Shown piece by piece: positions 34,673 through 44,342 of a DNA stretch of 64,000 nucleotides (the stretch's first letter is position 1; every line of letters starts with the position of its first letter). The notes below the pieces were generated by a model, which was not told the origin of the DNA, did not search any database, and saw only the letters and a list, made by a program, of their open reading frames with translations. This DNA is from JAGVSR01 sp963708775 (GTDB lineage Bacteria > Pseudomonadota > Alphaproteobacteria > Rhizobiales > Hyphomicrobiaceae): contig CAVPTI010000017.1 of NCBI GenBank assembly GCA_963708775.1, forward strand, positions 49,208-113,207, given 5' to 3'. A program made the position numbers and the translations under genes.

Positions 34673-37633
34673 GTGCAGGCAGCCGGTACACAGCGCCAGG
34701 CTTTGGCGGATCGCATTTGCACAAGCGCATGGGTTCACGCGCCCCTCGACAATGAGCAGGGGCGGGGGCGCGACGACGTCTCATCCTTGTGTGAAGAAAT
34801 TAAGCCGGATCAGGCACTCTTCGCATTGACGCATATGATGGCGGACCCGCGGCTCGCGGAATTCTTCGCCGGCGTGTTTGCAGGGTCTCCCTACCTCAAA
34901 GCTCTGATCCGGCGGGACCCCTCTAGGCTGCAGCGCATTCTTGCGGCTGACCCGGTGCAGCATTTCGCGCATCTGACGCAGCAACTGTATTCGGAGATGG
35001 CAGCGGCGTCAGACATGGCGACCGCAATGCGTCTCGTGCGCGTCTACAAGACGGAAGTGGCGCTGCTCGCCGGACTTGCCGATCTCGGGAACGTATGGCC
35101 GGTCATGATGGTCACCGAGACGTTGACCAAGTGCGCAGACGCCGCGACCCGTACGTCCGTTGATTTCCTGTTTCGCACAGCTGCCGCCCGTGGGGACATT
35201 GCCGTCGATCCGTCCTGCGCGGGATCGGATACGGGTTATATCGTGCTCGGCATGGGCAAGTATGGGGCCGGCGAACTCAACTATTCCAGCGATATCGATC
35301 TCATCGTGTTCTACGATCTTTCTCGTGCGCGGCTGAAGGCCGGGATCGAGCCGTCGCCCTTTTTTGTGCGCATCACGCGCGATCTCGTACGTCTTTTGGA
35401 CGAGCGTACGGCCGACGGCTATGTCTTTCGAACCGACTTGCGTTTGCGGCCGGACGCAGGGGCCACGCAGGTGGCGCTCTCCACCGAAGCGGCCATGATC
35501 TACTACGAAAGCTGCGGGCAGAATTGGGAGCGTGCCGCGCTCATTAAAGCGCGTCCGGTTGCGGGAGATATCGAGGCTGGCGAGCAGCTCTTGGCTGAAC
35601 TTGCGCCGTTTGTCTGGCGGCGCTATCTCGACTATGCAGCTATCGCCGACATTCACGCGATGAAACGGCAGATCCACGCTTTTCGTGGGTTTGGTAGCAT
35701 CGGCGTTGCCGGCCACAACGTGAAGCTCGGGCCGGGCGGCATTCGCGAGATCGAGTTTTTTGCGCAAACGCAACAATTGATTGCCGGCGGGCGGCAGAAG
35801 GATTTGCGTGTGCGTCGAACGCTCGACGCGCTCCTGTGCCTCGAAGAGCGGTCATGGATTCGTCCTGAGGTGCGTGCTGATCTGACGGAGGCTTATCTCG
35901 AGCTGCGGCGCATCGAGCATCGCGTGCAGATGGTCGCCGATGAGCAGACACATGAGATTCCCTCCGACGAGGCGGCACTGGCGCAGTTTGCGCGCTTCGC
36001 AGGTTTTTCATCGATTGATGACTTCGCGCGCAGCTATACGGAGACGCTCGCGGGTGTGCAGACGCATTACCGGGAGCTTTTCGAAAACGCACCCGAACTG
36101 ACGGGAGATGGCGCCAACATGGTCTTCGCGGGCGAACGCGATGATCCGGAGACCATCGCGCACCTGAAGAAGCTCGGCTTTTCGCAACCTTCGGAAGTTC
36201 TGGCAACGGTGCGTGGCTGGCATCACGGTCGTTATCCGGCAGTTCGGTCAGCCCGCGCGCGTGAACTTCTAACGGAAGTGCAGGTGTCCCTCGTCACGGC
36301 CCTTGCCGAGACCGCAGACCCTGACCGTGCATTCGCCGGTTTCGACCGTTTTCTGGCGGCATTGCCCGGAAGCGTGCAGCTGTTTTCCCTTTTGCGCGCT
36401 AATCCCGGTTTGTTGCGTCTCGTCGCGGACATCATGGGCACGGCGCCGCGCCTGTCGCGGGCGCTGGCGAAACGGCCGCGGCTGTTGGATGCGGTCATCG
36501 ATCCACGAGCGCTGGCTGTGCTGCCATCGGCAGCGGAGATCGATGCTGCCATTACTGCGGAAGTGGCGAATGCGACCGATCAGCAAGACATTCTCGATCG
36601 CACCCGCGTCGTCGGCAGCGAACAGTCGTTTCTGATCGGTGTGCGCATCCTCTCAGGCAGTATCAATGCCAATCAAGCGGGTGGAGCCTATGCGCTGCTC
36701 GCCGATCGACTGATCGCGGCGCTGCACGCGGTCGTCAAAGCGGATCTCGTGCGGTCGCACGGTCATGTCGCCGGAGGCGGTGCAGCCGTCATTGCGATGG
36801 GCAAGCTTGGCGGATGCGAGATGACAGCGTCGTCGGATCTCGATCTTATTGTTGTCTATGATTTTGATCCGGCCGTCAGTCAGTCAGACGGCGAGCGGCC
36901 GCTTGCGCCCGGACAGTACTATGCGCGCTTCACACAGCGGCTTGTCACAGCGCTCACCGCGCCCACGGCGGAAGGCACGCTGTATGACGTCGATCTTCGA
37001 TTGAGGCCTTCGGGCCAGAAGGGGCCTGTCGCTACCCAGTTGTCGGGGTTCGTTGATTATCAGGTCAAAGAGGCGTGGACGTGGGAGCATCTCGCCTTGA
37101 CGCGGGCGCGGGTGGTCAGCGGGGCGCCCGATCTGCGTGCGCGCGTGGAGGCGGCAATCCGTGAGACGCTGGTGCATCCGCGCGATCGGGCGAAAGTGGC
37201 GGCGGACGTGCGGGAGATGCGAGCCCGGATCGCTGTTGAGAAAGGCACCGACAATATCTGGAATTTGAAGCAAGTTCGGGGCGGACTCGTGGACCTCGAG
37301 TTTATCGCTCAGTATCTGCAACTGGTGCATGCGGCTGAGCAACCGCAGGTGCTGGACCAGAACACCTGTGTCGCCTTCCAGAAGCTTGGAGCCGCCGGGT
37401 GTCTTGATGCAGGAGAGGCAGAAGCGCTGATTGCAGGCACGCGGCTGATCCACGATCTCACTCAAGTGCTCAGGCTTTGCCAGGACGGGATCTTTGATCC
37501 GGCGGTGGCGCCAAAGGGGCTGAAGGAACTGGCAGCGCGGGCGGGCGACAGCCCCTCGTTCGAGGCTCTGGAATTGAAACTCAGGGATATCCTAGCCGCG
37601 AACCATGCCCGTTTCGATCGGCTTGTCGTGTAA
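34673..37633 (+). CDS. glnE: Glutamine synthetase adenylyltransferase/deadenylase GlnE
   Basis: A 986-residue bifunctional enzyme that adenylylates and de-adenylylates glutamine synthetase under PII control. It has two nucleotidyltransferase domains: the N-terminal one carries GMGKYGAGELNYSSDIDLIV and the C-terminal one AMGKLGGCEMTASSDLDLIV, each with the G-S-x-D-x-D metal-binding pattern. A helical linker lies between. GTG 34673 is preceded by GAGGGAGA and gives the normal family length; the frame is open back to 34412 over the kinase gene. The degP/two-component/glnE order recurs in Rhizobiales. Confidence 0.95.
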   Translation: MQAAGTQRQALADRICTSAWVHAPLDNEQGRGRDDVSSLCEEIKPDQALFALTHMMADPRLAEFFAGVFAGSPYLKALIRRDPSRLQRILAADPVQHFAHLTQQLYSEMAAASDMATAMRLVRVYKTEVALLAGLADLGNVWPVMMVTETLTKCADAATRTSVDFLFRTAAARGDIAVDPSCAGSDTGYIVLGMGKYGAGELNYSSDIDLIVFYDLSRARLKAGIEPSPFFVRITRDLVRLLDERTADGYVFRTDLRLRPDAGATQVALSTEAAMIYYESCGQNWERAALIKARPVAGDIEAGEQLLAELAPFVWRRYLDYAAIADIHAMKRQIHAFRGFGSIGVAGHNVKLGPGGIREIEFFAQTQQLIAGGRQKDLRVRRTLDALLCLEERSWIRPEVRADLTEAYLELRRIEHRVQMVADEQTHEIPSDEAALAQFARFAGFSSIDDFARSYTETLAGVQTHYRELFENAPELTGDGANMVFAGERDDPETIAHLKKLGFSQPSEVLATVRGWHHGRYPAVRSARARELLTEVQVSLVTALAETADPDRAFAGFDRFLAALPGSVQLFSLLRANPGLLRLVADIMGTAPRLSRALAKRPRLLDAVIDPRALAVLPSAAEIDAAITAEVANATDQQDILDRTRVVGSEQSFLIGVRILSGSINANQAGGAYALLADRLIAALHAVVKADLVRSHGHVAGGGAAVIAMGKLGGCEMTASSDLDLIVVYDFDPAVSQSDGERPLAPGQYYARFTQRLVTALTAPTAEGTLYDVDLRLRPSGQKGPVATQLSGFVDYQVKEAWTWEHLALTRARVVSGAPDLRARVEAAIRETLVHPRDRAKVAADVREMRARIAVEKGTDNIWNLKQVRGGLVDLEFIAQYLQLVHAAEQPQVLDQNTCVAFQKLGAAGCLDAGEAEALIAGTRLIHDLTQVLRLCQDGIFDPAVAPKGLKELAARAGDSPSFEALELKLRDILAANHARFDRLVV

Positions 37634-37737
37634 ATCGAAGAAAATCTGCTCCGGACGCGACGGATACAAGCAAGCCACGCCGTTGAACCCTCTGAATGCG
37701 GGGCGCTGGGTCCCGTGATCAGCCGGTGGAGGACGGT

Positions 37738-38436
37738 ATGGGTTGGACGGCAGGCATTCTATTGACGGGGCTTTTGACGGTCGCCGGGGCGGCGGGCGCG
37801 CTGGCTGCTGTGGGTGATCAGGACGGGAAAGCGGCCGCCAAGGCCGCGGCGCCTGAGCGCGGCGCTGGCGGTTTGAAGCGGTTCGACGCGGATCGGGATC
37901 AGGCTGTAACGGTCGATGAGTTTTTGAAGCGCCGGGTCGAGGCGTTCACGAAGCGCGACAAGAACAGCGACGGTACTTTGGACGCGCTGGAGCTTGGCGC
38001 GGCGCCGCTTGGTTTTCGTCAGCAGCGGCAAGAGCGCCGACTGGAGCGTTTACTCGTCAGCCTCGATACCAATGCCGACAACAAACTCACCAAACAGAAA
38101 TTCGAGGCTCAGCCTGCAGACCAGGCCGAGGGCGGTAAGCGCCGCGGCCCTCAACGATCGGCGGAAAGGCAGAAGCTGCTTTTTTCATTTTACGATCGAA
38201 ATGGCGATGGCGCGGTTGAGAAGGCCGAGTACGAGGCCTGCCGGAACGAGGAAATTGCATATGCCAAGCGCAAGCGGCTGCACGCACTTGATCGCGATGG
38301 TGACGGCAAGGTGACGTTGGAGGAGTACACGGCCGATGCGCGCTTCCGCTTCCTGCGCCTCGATCTCGATCGCGATGGACGTATCACCGCGGCAGACTTG
38401 CCCCCCCTCGAACGGCAAAGATGGTCGCAACGCTAA
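37738..38436 (+). CDS. Exported EF-hand calcium-binding protein
   Basis: A 232-residue protein with a signal peptide (MGWTAGILLTGLLTVAGAAG) and several EF-hand loops: DADRDQAVTVDE, DKNSDGTLDALE, DTNADNKLTKQK, DRNGDGAVEKAE, DRDGDGKVTLEE and DLDRDGRITAAD. The acidic loop positions are mostly intact, so it should bind Ca2+ in the periplasm. GGAGGA precedes ATG 37738. It is the first gene of a set with a sigma factor, a membrane protein and a Spy-like protein, an arrangement seen in other Rhizobiales and possibly metal- or stress-related. Confidence 0.88.
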   Translation: MGWTAGILLTGLLTVAGAAGALAAVGDQDGKAAAKAAAPERGAGGLKRFDADRDQAVTVDEFLKRRVEAFTKRDKNSDGTLDALELGAAPLGFRQQRQERRLERLLVSLDTNADNKLTKQKFEAQPADQAEGGKRRGPQRSAERQKLLFSFYDRNGDGAVEKAEYEACRNEEIAYAKRKRLHALDRDGDGKVTLEEYTADARFRFLRLDLDRDGRITAADLPPLERQRWSQR

Positions 38437-38539
38437 CTCGAAGCCGGCGGCATGCAAGGGTGAGGCTGGCGTTCGTGGCCTGAAGAGTGCAACATTTGCG
38501 CAATCTTCATGGGCCGGCGGGCGAAAGCCGGAGTTTAGA

Positions 38540-39164
38540 GTGGCAGCGGGTGACGCGACGCCGGGCAGTAAGCCTGGTACCGGACGACGAGGCGCGGATC
38601 GGGAGGATGAAGCCCTCCTGGTGCGCGTCGCGGCACATGACCCGGCTGCGTTTCGGTTGCTCGTCGACCGTCACATGCCTGGGCTGGTCCTGCTCGCGCG
38701 ACGCTTGCTGCGCGATGAAGCGGAGGCGGAAGATGTGGCTCAGGAGGCGTTGCTTCGCCTATGGCGGCAGGGGCAGGGCCTGGAGGTCGGTCCGGCCGGA
38801 GTGGGGCCGTGGCTGAAGCGGGTCGTATCGAACCTCGCCATCGACAAGCTGCGCGTGCGCGGCCGCTTCGATGTCACCGACGAGCCACCGGAGCAGCCGC
38901 AGGCTCCTGATCAGCTCCGTGGTTTGGAGCAGCAGGAGTTGGCTGATAGGGTCGAGGATGCGCTACGCCAGCTTCCCGATCGGCAGCGGTTGGCCTTGAC
39001 GATGTTTCACTACGAAGGGCTAAGCATGCAAGAGGTGGGCGGTATGATGGGGGTCTCGGCGGAAGCGATCGAGTTCGCTCCTTGCTCGGGCGAGAAGGAC
39101 GTTGAAGGTGGCGCTCGCGGCCGAATGGAGAGCGTTGCGCAATGATCCCGGCGACGGACTTTGA
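38540..39164 (+). CDS. ECF-type RNA polymerase sigma factor, apparent C-terminal frameshift
   Basis: Region 2 is clear (DPAAFRLLVDRHMPGLVLLA, DEAEAEDVAQEALLRLWRQG), as is region 4 (LPDRQRLALTMFHYEGLSMQ, GMMGVSAEAIE). After SAEAIE the expected SLLARARRTLKVALAAEWRA is one frame away: GAGTTCGCTCC should be GAGTCGCTCC, an extra T near 39075. Restored, the protein ends at TGA 39162-39164. As written the frame runs to 39145 with an unrelated tail that breaks the recognition helix. GTG 38540 follows CGGAG. It is probably a stress sigma factor for this operon. Confidence 0.8.
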
Positions 39165-39210
39165 GCAGCAATGGGCGGCGGCGGACACTGCAAAGGCAAG
39201 GACACGGCGA

Positions 39211-39756
39211 ATGACAAAGGCAGATCAGTTGCGGCGGCTCGAAGCGGTTCTGAGTGCCTATGGCGCGGACCGGGCGCGGTGGCCTGCTGCCAATCGCGCT
39301 GAGCTTGAGGCGTTTGTGGCCGGTGATCCGGATGCTGCGGCGATGGCGGCGGAGGAAGCGTCTTTCGACCGCTTGCTTGATGTTGCACCGGACATCGTGA
39401 CTCTGGCGACCGCGCAGGGCGCCAAGGATAGGCTGCTTGCTCGCTTCGAAGCTGAGACGGGTGGACGGCTTGCGTCGATGCCGGGGCCCTCTCCGACTGT
39501 GGTGCCGTTCGCCCCGCGCGCAGCAAAACCCGTAGCACCTGCTCAGGCGCGCACGCTCTGGCGCGAGTTGTCGGTTATGGCGGCGGCGCTACTGATCGGC
39601 TTTTTCACGGTGTCACAGGGTTTGCTGGAGGGGACTGGGCTAGACCTGTCGCCGTTGAGTTCGGTTGCTTCGCTGTCTGCTAGCGAGGCCGACGACGTGA
39701 GTTCTATTGCGCTGGGGACCACGGGAGTTGACGTGTCGGAGGAGGATCTGCTTTGA
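39211..39756 (+). CDS. Membrane protein, probable anti-sigma partner
   Basis: A 181-residue protein with a cytoplasmic helical N-terminal part (DQLRRLEAVLSAYGADRARW, ELEAFVAGDPDAAAMAAEEA), one membrane helix near residues 117-138 (LSVMAAALLIGFFTVSQGLL) and a Ser/Asp-rich periplasmic tail. The topology and its place after a sigma factor suggest an anti-sigma factor, but I see no zinc-binding HxxxCxxC motif. ATG 39211 follows AAGGA; an in-frame ATG at 39142 overlaps the sigma gene. The stop overlaps the next TTG start. Confidence 0.65.
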   Translation: MTKADQLRRLEAVLSAYGADRARWPAANRAELEAFVAGDPDAAAMAAEEASFDRLLDVAPDIVTLATAQGAKDRLLARFEAETGGRLASMPGPSPTVVPFAPRAAKPVAPAQARTLWRELSVMAAALLIGFFTVSQGLLEGTGLDLSPLSSVASLSASEADDVSSIALGTTGVDVSEEDLL

Positions 39757-40310
39757 GCGACGCCTCCGTGACGCCTGCGAATGCCAGCGCACCGTCCGCC
39801 GGACGGCGCTGGCTGCTCATTGGGTCCCTGGCGCTGAACCTACTTTTCATAGGAGGGCTCGGCGCGCTCTGGTTCAAGGGTCCGCCGGGACCCGGACATT
39901 GGGGGCCTTCGCAGACGGCTTTTGGGATCATGAGGTTTTCACGCGATCTGCCGCCGGAGCGGCGCGATGCTGTGCGCCAGCATCTCAAGGAGGCGCGGCA
40001 GGGTCTCAAGGATTTGAAAGCGGAATTGCGCGTCGCCCGAATGAAAGCGGCGGAGGTGCTTGCTTCTCCGTCTTATACGCCGGAGCAATTGGAAGCGGCT
40101 TTGGCCACTATTGCTTCGGCCGAAAACCGCATGCGCGACGCGGGTAGTGCCGCACTTTTGAGGTCGATCGGGGAACTCACGCCCGACGAACGGAAGAAGC
40201 TTGCCGAAGCGTGGACGCGGCGGCTCGAGAAGCCACAGCGACGAAAGGCTAAGTCCGACAAGGACGGCGCGTCCGATGACACATCGGAGAGCCAGCCGGA
40301 AACTCCATGA
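39753..40310 (+). CDS. Periplasmic heavy-metal sensor/Spy-like protein
   Basis: A 185-residue membrane-anchored protein of the CpxP/Spy/ZraP-like group. After a helix (WLLIGSLALNLLFIGGLGAL) the periplasmic part is helical and charged: RFSRDLPPERRDAVRQHLKE, LKDLKAELRVARMKAAEVLA and ELTPDERKKLAEAWTRRLEK. The LxPxxR-type pattern is typical of these chaperones. It starts at TTG 39753, overlapping the upstream stop as TTGA, after GGAGGAGG. It is the last gene of the EF-hand/sigma operon and probably protects envelope proteins or senses metal. Confidence 0.78.
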   Translation: MSDASVTPANASAPSAGRRWLLIGSLALNLLFIGGLGALWFKGPPGPGHWGPSQTAFGIMRFSRDLPPERRDAVRQHLKEARQGLKDLKAELRVARMKAAEVLASPSYTPEQLEAALATIASAENRMRDAGSAALLRSIGELTPDERKKLAEAWTRRLEKPQRRKAKSDKDGASDDTSESQPETP

Positions 40311-40314
40311 GATT

Positions 40315-41361
40315 TCAGTTCTGTGTTGCGGCGAAGAAGTCGGGCTGGGTCGGTCGATCGAAGAAGGTCGTGACCTGCCAACTTTCGTGATCGTCCGTTT
40401 CCACGAGACTGGAGCCCTGCTGTTCTAGGAGCACGCGTGCGATGCACACCGGCAGCGGCGCCTGGCCGACATCGGCGCGCGGCAGCGCCTTCTCGACAGT
40501 GATCGACAGCGAAACTGTTTCCGCGTCTTCTCGCACGTCGACAATGATGGAGCCACCCCGACGCGCCCGGTCCATCGCTTCAGCGAACAGATTAATGAGG
40601 ATTTGCCGCATCGGGCGTGTTTCACCCAAAATACTGCATTTCGACGAGGCGGGAACAATCAGCTTGAGGCCGCGGGTTGTTGTTTCGGGCGCGTGGAATT
40701 CAGTGGCTTCGCGAACAAGATCATCCAATTGAAGTGTGCGGACCGGCTCGGCGCCATCTGTTTTAGCAAGCGATGACGTCAGGGCGAGCGTGTCTTCGGT
40801 ACATTTCAGAAGTGTACGGCCGCACTCGCGGATGTGGCGCGTGTAGTCCCGGTAGCGGTCGTGCCCGAGAGGACCGAAGAGTTCGGCGCTCATCAGATCG
40901 GAGAAGCCGATGACGGCATTGAGCGGCGTTCTCAGTTCGTGGCTCATTCGGGCAGTCAGTTCGGCCCACAGGTGACCGCGCATTTCCGCCTCGCGACGGG
41001 CGCGGCGAGCCGTATCGGCGATTTCAACGAGGCGCTGCGACTGGCGTTCCAGATCGATGGTACGGGTATCGCCGGCAGACGACACATCATCAGCGACGGA
41101 TGGGATTTGCGAGCGGGTCAGTGCGAGCACAACGAGGGCCAAGCCGGTCACGGTCAGAAACAGCGGCAGTGGCGGACTTGATGGGCCTACGACGGCGCCC
41201 GCGATCGCCATGAGGTGCAAGCCGGCGGCGGTCTGTAACCAGAGATCAGACCCAAACTGCTCTTTCAGTCGAGAATCCTTCAGCCACGTGGCCAGCCCGG
41301 TTTGCGAAGCCTGCGCAGGCGCAGACTCGTCCCCTGGACAGGCGGACTCAATCCGCGCCAT
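40315..41361 (-). CDS. Histidine kinase-like protein with a degraded ATPase domain
   Basis: A 348-residue protein with two closely spaced hydrophobic segments (about residues 43-60 and 64-81), a coiled coil, and a perfect H box MSHELRTPLNAVIGFSDLM. The following helix (GRTLLKCTEDTLALTSSLAK) is also typical. However the region after RQILINLFAEAMDRA lacks the N-box asparagine, and I find no D-x-G-x-G or G-x-G-x-G motif before the C terminus. It may be a pseudokinase or act as a phosphotransfer or docking protein. It is convergent with the Spy-like gene, 4 bases apart. Confidence 0.8.
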   Translation of the reverse strand: MARIESACPGDESAPAQASQTGLATWLKDSRLKEQFGSDLWLQTAAGLHLMAIAGAVVGPSSPPLPLFLTVTGLALVVLALTRSQIPSVADDVSSAGDTRTIDLERQSQRLVEIADTARRARREAEMRGHLWAELTARMSHELRTPLNAVIGFSDLMSAELFGPLGHDRYRDYTRHIRECGRTLLKCTEDTLALTSSLAKTDGAEPVRTLQLDDLVREATEFHAPETTTRGLKLIVPASSKCSILGETRPMRQILINLFAEAMDRARRGGSIIVDVREDAETVSLSITVEKALPRADVGQAPLPVCIARVLLEQQGSSLVETDDHESWQVTTFFDRPTQPDFFAATQN

Positions 41362-41504
41362 CCCATCCCCCTCGCCATATTGTCGTCAGTTCTGCCCAGT
41401 GCCTTCGGCCGTTACTCAGACCGATTCGCAAGGTCAGAATCACTGATTCGCAACTCACGTGTCGAGGGAGATTAAATGGGGTCAAGCACTTGTATTCGTT
41501 ATGT

Positions 41505-44156
41505 TCAGGCCTCGAGCATTTTGGTCACGATTTCGAAAACGTCGCGGGAAATACTCTCTGATTTTGCAACCTTTTGCAGCGCCTTGCGAGCCTGGGCCCG
41601 ACGGCCGGGCTCAAGGGATTTCCACGACCGAAAGCAACCCAGCATGCGGGCGGCGATTTGGGGGTTCAAAGCATCGATCTTGAGGACTTCGGCGGCGAGG
41701 AAGTGGTAGCCGGCGCCGTCGGTGCGGTTGAACTGGAGCGGGTTCTGGAGGGCGAAGTTGCCGATCAGAGCGCGAACTTTGTTGGGCATCGCGTAGCTGA
41801 AGAGCGGGTGGCCTGTCAGATCCCGTACGCGATCCAGCGCGTCCGGCAAGGTCGATTGCGCCTGGGCCGCAAACCAGGTGTCGATGACGAGGTGGTCGGC
41901 CTTCCAGCGGTCGTGGAATGCATCGAACGCTGCGGCCCGTTCGGGCACGTCGAGGCTCGAAATCAAAACCAGCGCGTGGGCTTGGTCGGTCATCGAGGTC
42001 GCCTTACGGAAGTGATCCCACACACGTTTCAGGTCGCGAGGTTCTGCGCGGGCTGTGAGCAGCGTGAGGGCGGCGTTGCGCAGGGCGCGCTTGCCGGCGC
42101 TGCGCGCATCGGGCGAGAACGGACCGCGCGGAGATGATCCGCCGTAGATCGCCTCCAGTTCTTCGCCAAGAGTGGTGGCGACGAGTTTCGTCAAATGGCT
42201 GTGGGCGCGGTAGACGAGGTCTGGATCGACATTGCGGCCAATCTCTCGTGCGATGTCGGCTTGGCTCGGCAGGCGCAGCAACTCGGCGCGGTAAGCCGGG
42301 TTCAAATTTTTGTCGGCGATGGCGAGGCCAAGGGCCTTTGCGAAAGCGAGGCCGCGCGTGGCGCGCTTTCCCTCCTTTAGCAGTTCGACGTTGGCAATGA
42401 GAGTGCGCGTGGCGTAGACGTTGGCCGATTGCCATCGATTGAAGAGATCAGTGTCGTTGGCGACCAGAAATTCGAGGTCGCGGTCCGAGAGGTCGATCGT
42501 CAGGCGAACCGGAGCTGAGAAGCCCTGCAGCAGCGATGGGACGGGGCGCGAGGGAACATCCACGAACCGAAACGTTTCGGTGCGCTTCGTAACGTGCAGG
42601 ACGCCGTCCGGGACGGCATCGCCGGTGTCGAGCTTCAGATCAATCGGCTGACCGTTGCTGCCCAGCAGCGCGACGCGCAGCGGAATGTGCAGCGGCTGCT
42701 TTTTAGGCTGACCTGCTGTGGGCCGCTGCATCTGCTCGACCTTGAGCGAGGCGATTTTTGTGGCGCGATCCCAATTCAGCGATGTGACAAGTTCCGGCGT
42801 GCCGGATTGGAGATACCAAAGCCTGAACTGGGAGAGATCGCGGCCCGATGCATCCTCGAAACATTTGAGGAAGTCTTCGATCGTCGCGGCATCTCCGTCG
42901 TGGCGCTCGAAGTAGAGATCCATGCCGGCGCGGAAACGTTCCGCACCAAGCAGCGTCTCAATCATGCGCACGAGCTCGGCGCCTTTTTCATAGACGGTCG
43001 GCGTGTAAAAGTTATTGATCTCGATATAGGTGTCGGGCCGCACCGGATGGGACAATGGACCGTTGTCTTCGGGGAATTGCGTCGCCTTCAGCTGGCGCAC
43101 ATCGTGGATGCGCTGCACGGTTCGGTCGCGCTCGTCGGAGGAGAATTCCTGGTCGCGATAGACGGTCAGGCCTTCCTTCAGGCAGAGCTGGAACCAGTCG
43201 CGGCAGGTAATTCGATTGCCGGTCCAGTTGTGGAAATACTCGTGCGCGACGACGCTTTCGATCGCCTCGAACATGGCGTCTGTCGCGGTTTCGGGCGAGG
43301 CCAGGATCAGGCGGTCGTTGAAGATATTAAGGCCCTTGTTCTCCATTGCGCCCATGTTGAAGTCCGACACAGCGACGATGTTGAACACATCAAGATCGTA
43401 TTCGCGGCCGAAGCGCTTTTCGTCCCAGATCATGGAGCGCTTCAAGGCATCCATCGCCCATTCCGCGCGGGCCTCCTTGCCATGCTCCACGTAAATGCCG
43501 AGGTCGACCTTGCGGCCGGACATGGTCTTGAAGGGGGAGCGAATGGCTGCGAGATCGCCGCCGACGAGGGCGAAGAGGTAGCAGGGTTTGGGGTGAGGAT
43601 CATGCCAGACGGCAAAGTGGCGTTTGCCGCGGTCCAGTTTGCCGGTCGCCACGGGGTTGCCGTTGCCCAGGAGGACGGGCGCCATGGCGGTTTCCGCCTC
43701 GATGCGGGTCGTGTAGACCGAGAGCACGTCGGGACGGTCGAGAAAGAAGGTGATGCGGCGGAAGCCCTCCGCCTCGCATTGGGTGCAGAAGATACCGCGC
43801 GACCGATAAAGTCCCTGCAACGCGGTGTTGGCTTCCGGGTTGACGGTGACAACGGTTTCCAGCGTGAAGGGGGCGTCGGGGACTTTTGGCAGCGTCAGGC
43901 GCGTCGTCGATTGGCGGTATTGGCCTGTCGTGAGCGGCTTGCCGTCGAGCGTGATGCTTTGCAACTTAAGATGTTCGCCATCCAGCTTGAGCGCGCCGGG
44001 CTTGCCGCGGTGGGCCGGATTTGGTCGGATCGTCAGTTTCGAGCGGATCTGGGTGTCGGTTGGATGCAGGGCGATGTCCAACTCGACCTTGTCGATGAGA
44101 TAGGTGGACGGGCGGTAGTCATCGAGGCGAATTGGGCGGGGCGTATCGGTTTTCAT
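41505..44156 (-). CDS. pepN: Aminopeptidase N (PepN)
   Basis: An 883-residue M1 family zinc metallopeptidase that removes N-terminal residues from peptides in the cytoplasm. The exopeptidase motif GAMEN is at 269-273, zinc ligands are His305 and His309 in HEYFHNW plus Glu328 in KEGLTVYRD. The C-terminal helical DUF3458 domain (RATKIASLKVEQ, then PLRVALLGSNGQPIDL) marks the gamma/alpha-proteobacterial PepN subfamily. Length matches the family. It is divergent from eutB over about 185 bases with no recognisable riboswitch. Confidence 0.96.
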   Translation of the reverse strand: MKTDTPRPIRLDDYRPSTYLIDKVELDIALHPTDTQIRSKLTIRPNPAHRGKPGALKLDGEHLKLQSITLDGKPLTTGQYRQSTTRLTLPKVPDAPFTLETVVTVNPEANTALQGLYRSRGIFCTQCEAEGFRRITFFLDRPDVLSVYTTRIEAETAMAPVLLGNGNPVATGKLDRGKRHFAVWHDPHPKPCYLFALVGGDLAAIRSPFKTMSGRKVDLGIYVEHGKEARAEWAMDALKRSMIWDEKRFGREYDLDVFNIVAVSDFNMGAMENKGLNIFNDRLILASPETATDAMFEAIESVVAHEYFHNWTGNRITCRDWFQLCLKEGLTVYRDQEFSSDERDRTVQRIHDVRQLKATQFPEDNGPLSHPVRPDTYIEINNFYTPTVYEKGAELVRMIETLLGAERFRAGMDLYFERHDGDAATIEDFLKCFEDASGRDLSQFRLWYLQSGTPELVTSLNWDRATKIASLKVEQMQRPTAGQPKKQPLHIPLRVALLGSNGQPIDLKLDTGDAVPDGVLHVTKRTETFRFVDVPSRPVPSLLQGFSAPVRLTIDLSDRDLEFLVANDTDLFNRWQSANVYATRTLIANVELLKEGKRATRGLAFAKALGLAIADKNLNPAYRAELLRLPSQADIAREIGRNVDPDLVYRAHSHLTKLVATTLGEELEAIYGGSSPRGPFSPDARSAGKRALRNAALTLLTARAEPRDLKRVWDHFRKATSMTDQAHALVLISSLDVPERAAAFDAFHDRWKADHLVIDTWFAAQAQSTLPDALDRVRDLTGHPLFSYAMPNKVRALIGNFALQNPLQFNRTDGAGYHFLAAEVLKIDALNPQIAARMLGCFRSWKSLEPGRRAQARKALQKVAKSESISRDVFEIVTKMLEA

Positions 44157-44342
44157 CGGTTACTATCTGGGCTCATCGACGGTGTTGCGACGTTCGTGGA
44201 CAGTAGGGTGATGCGCTGCTTTCGTCACGCGTTATGCCTGGATATGGCGCCTGTGTAAGCGAGGCTTGAAGTCGGCAGCGGGCATCTGTGATAGTGGCAT
44301 CGGGTGCCTCGGAAACATGGATGCCGTATGGAGGGCTGAGAC

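Noticed and set aside
42594..44258. A 554-residue open frame on the + strand opposite pepN
   Set aside because: It mirrors the high-GC pepN coding frame on the other strand. PepN has all catalytic motifs, the shadow has none.
44157..44342. Cobalamin riboswitch ahead of eutB
   Set aside because: I looked for a B12-box-like segment and paired elements and found none.
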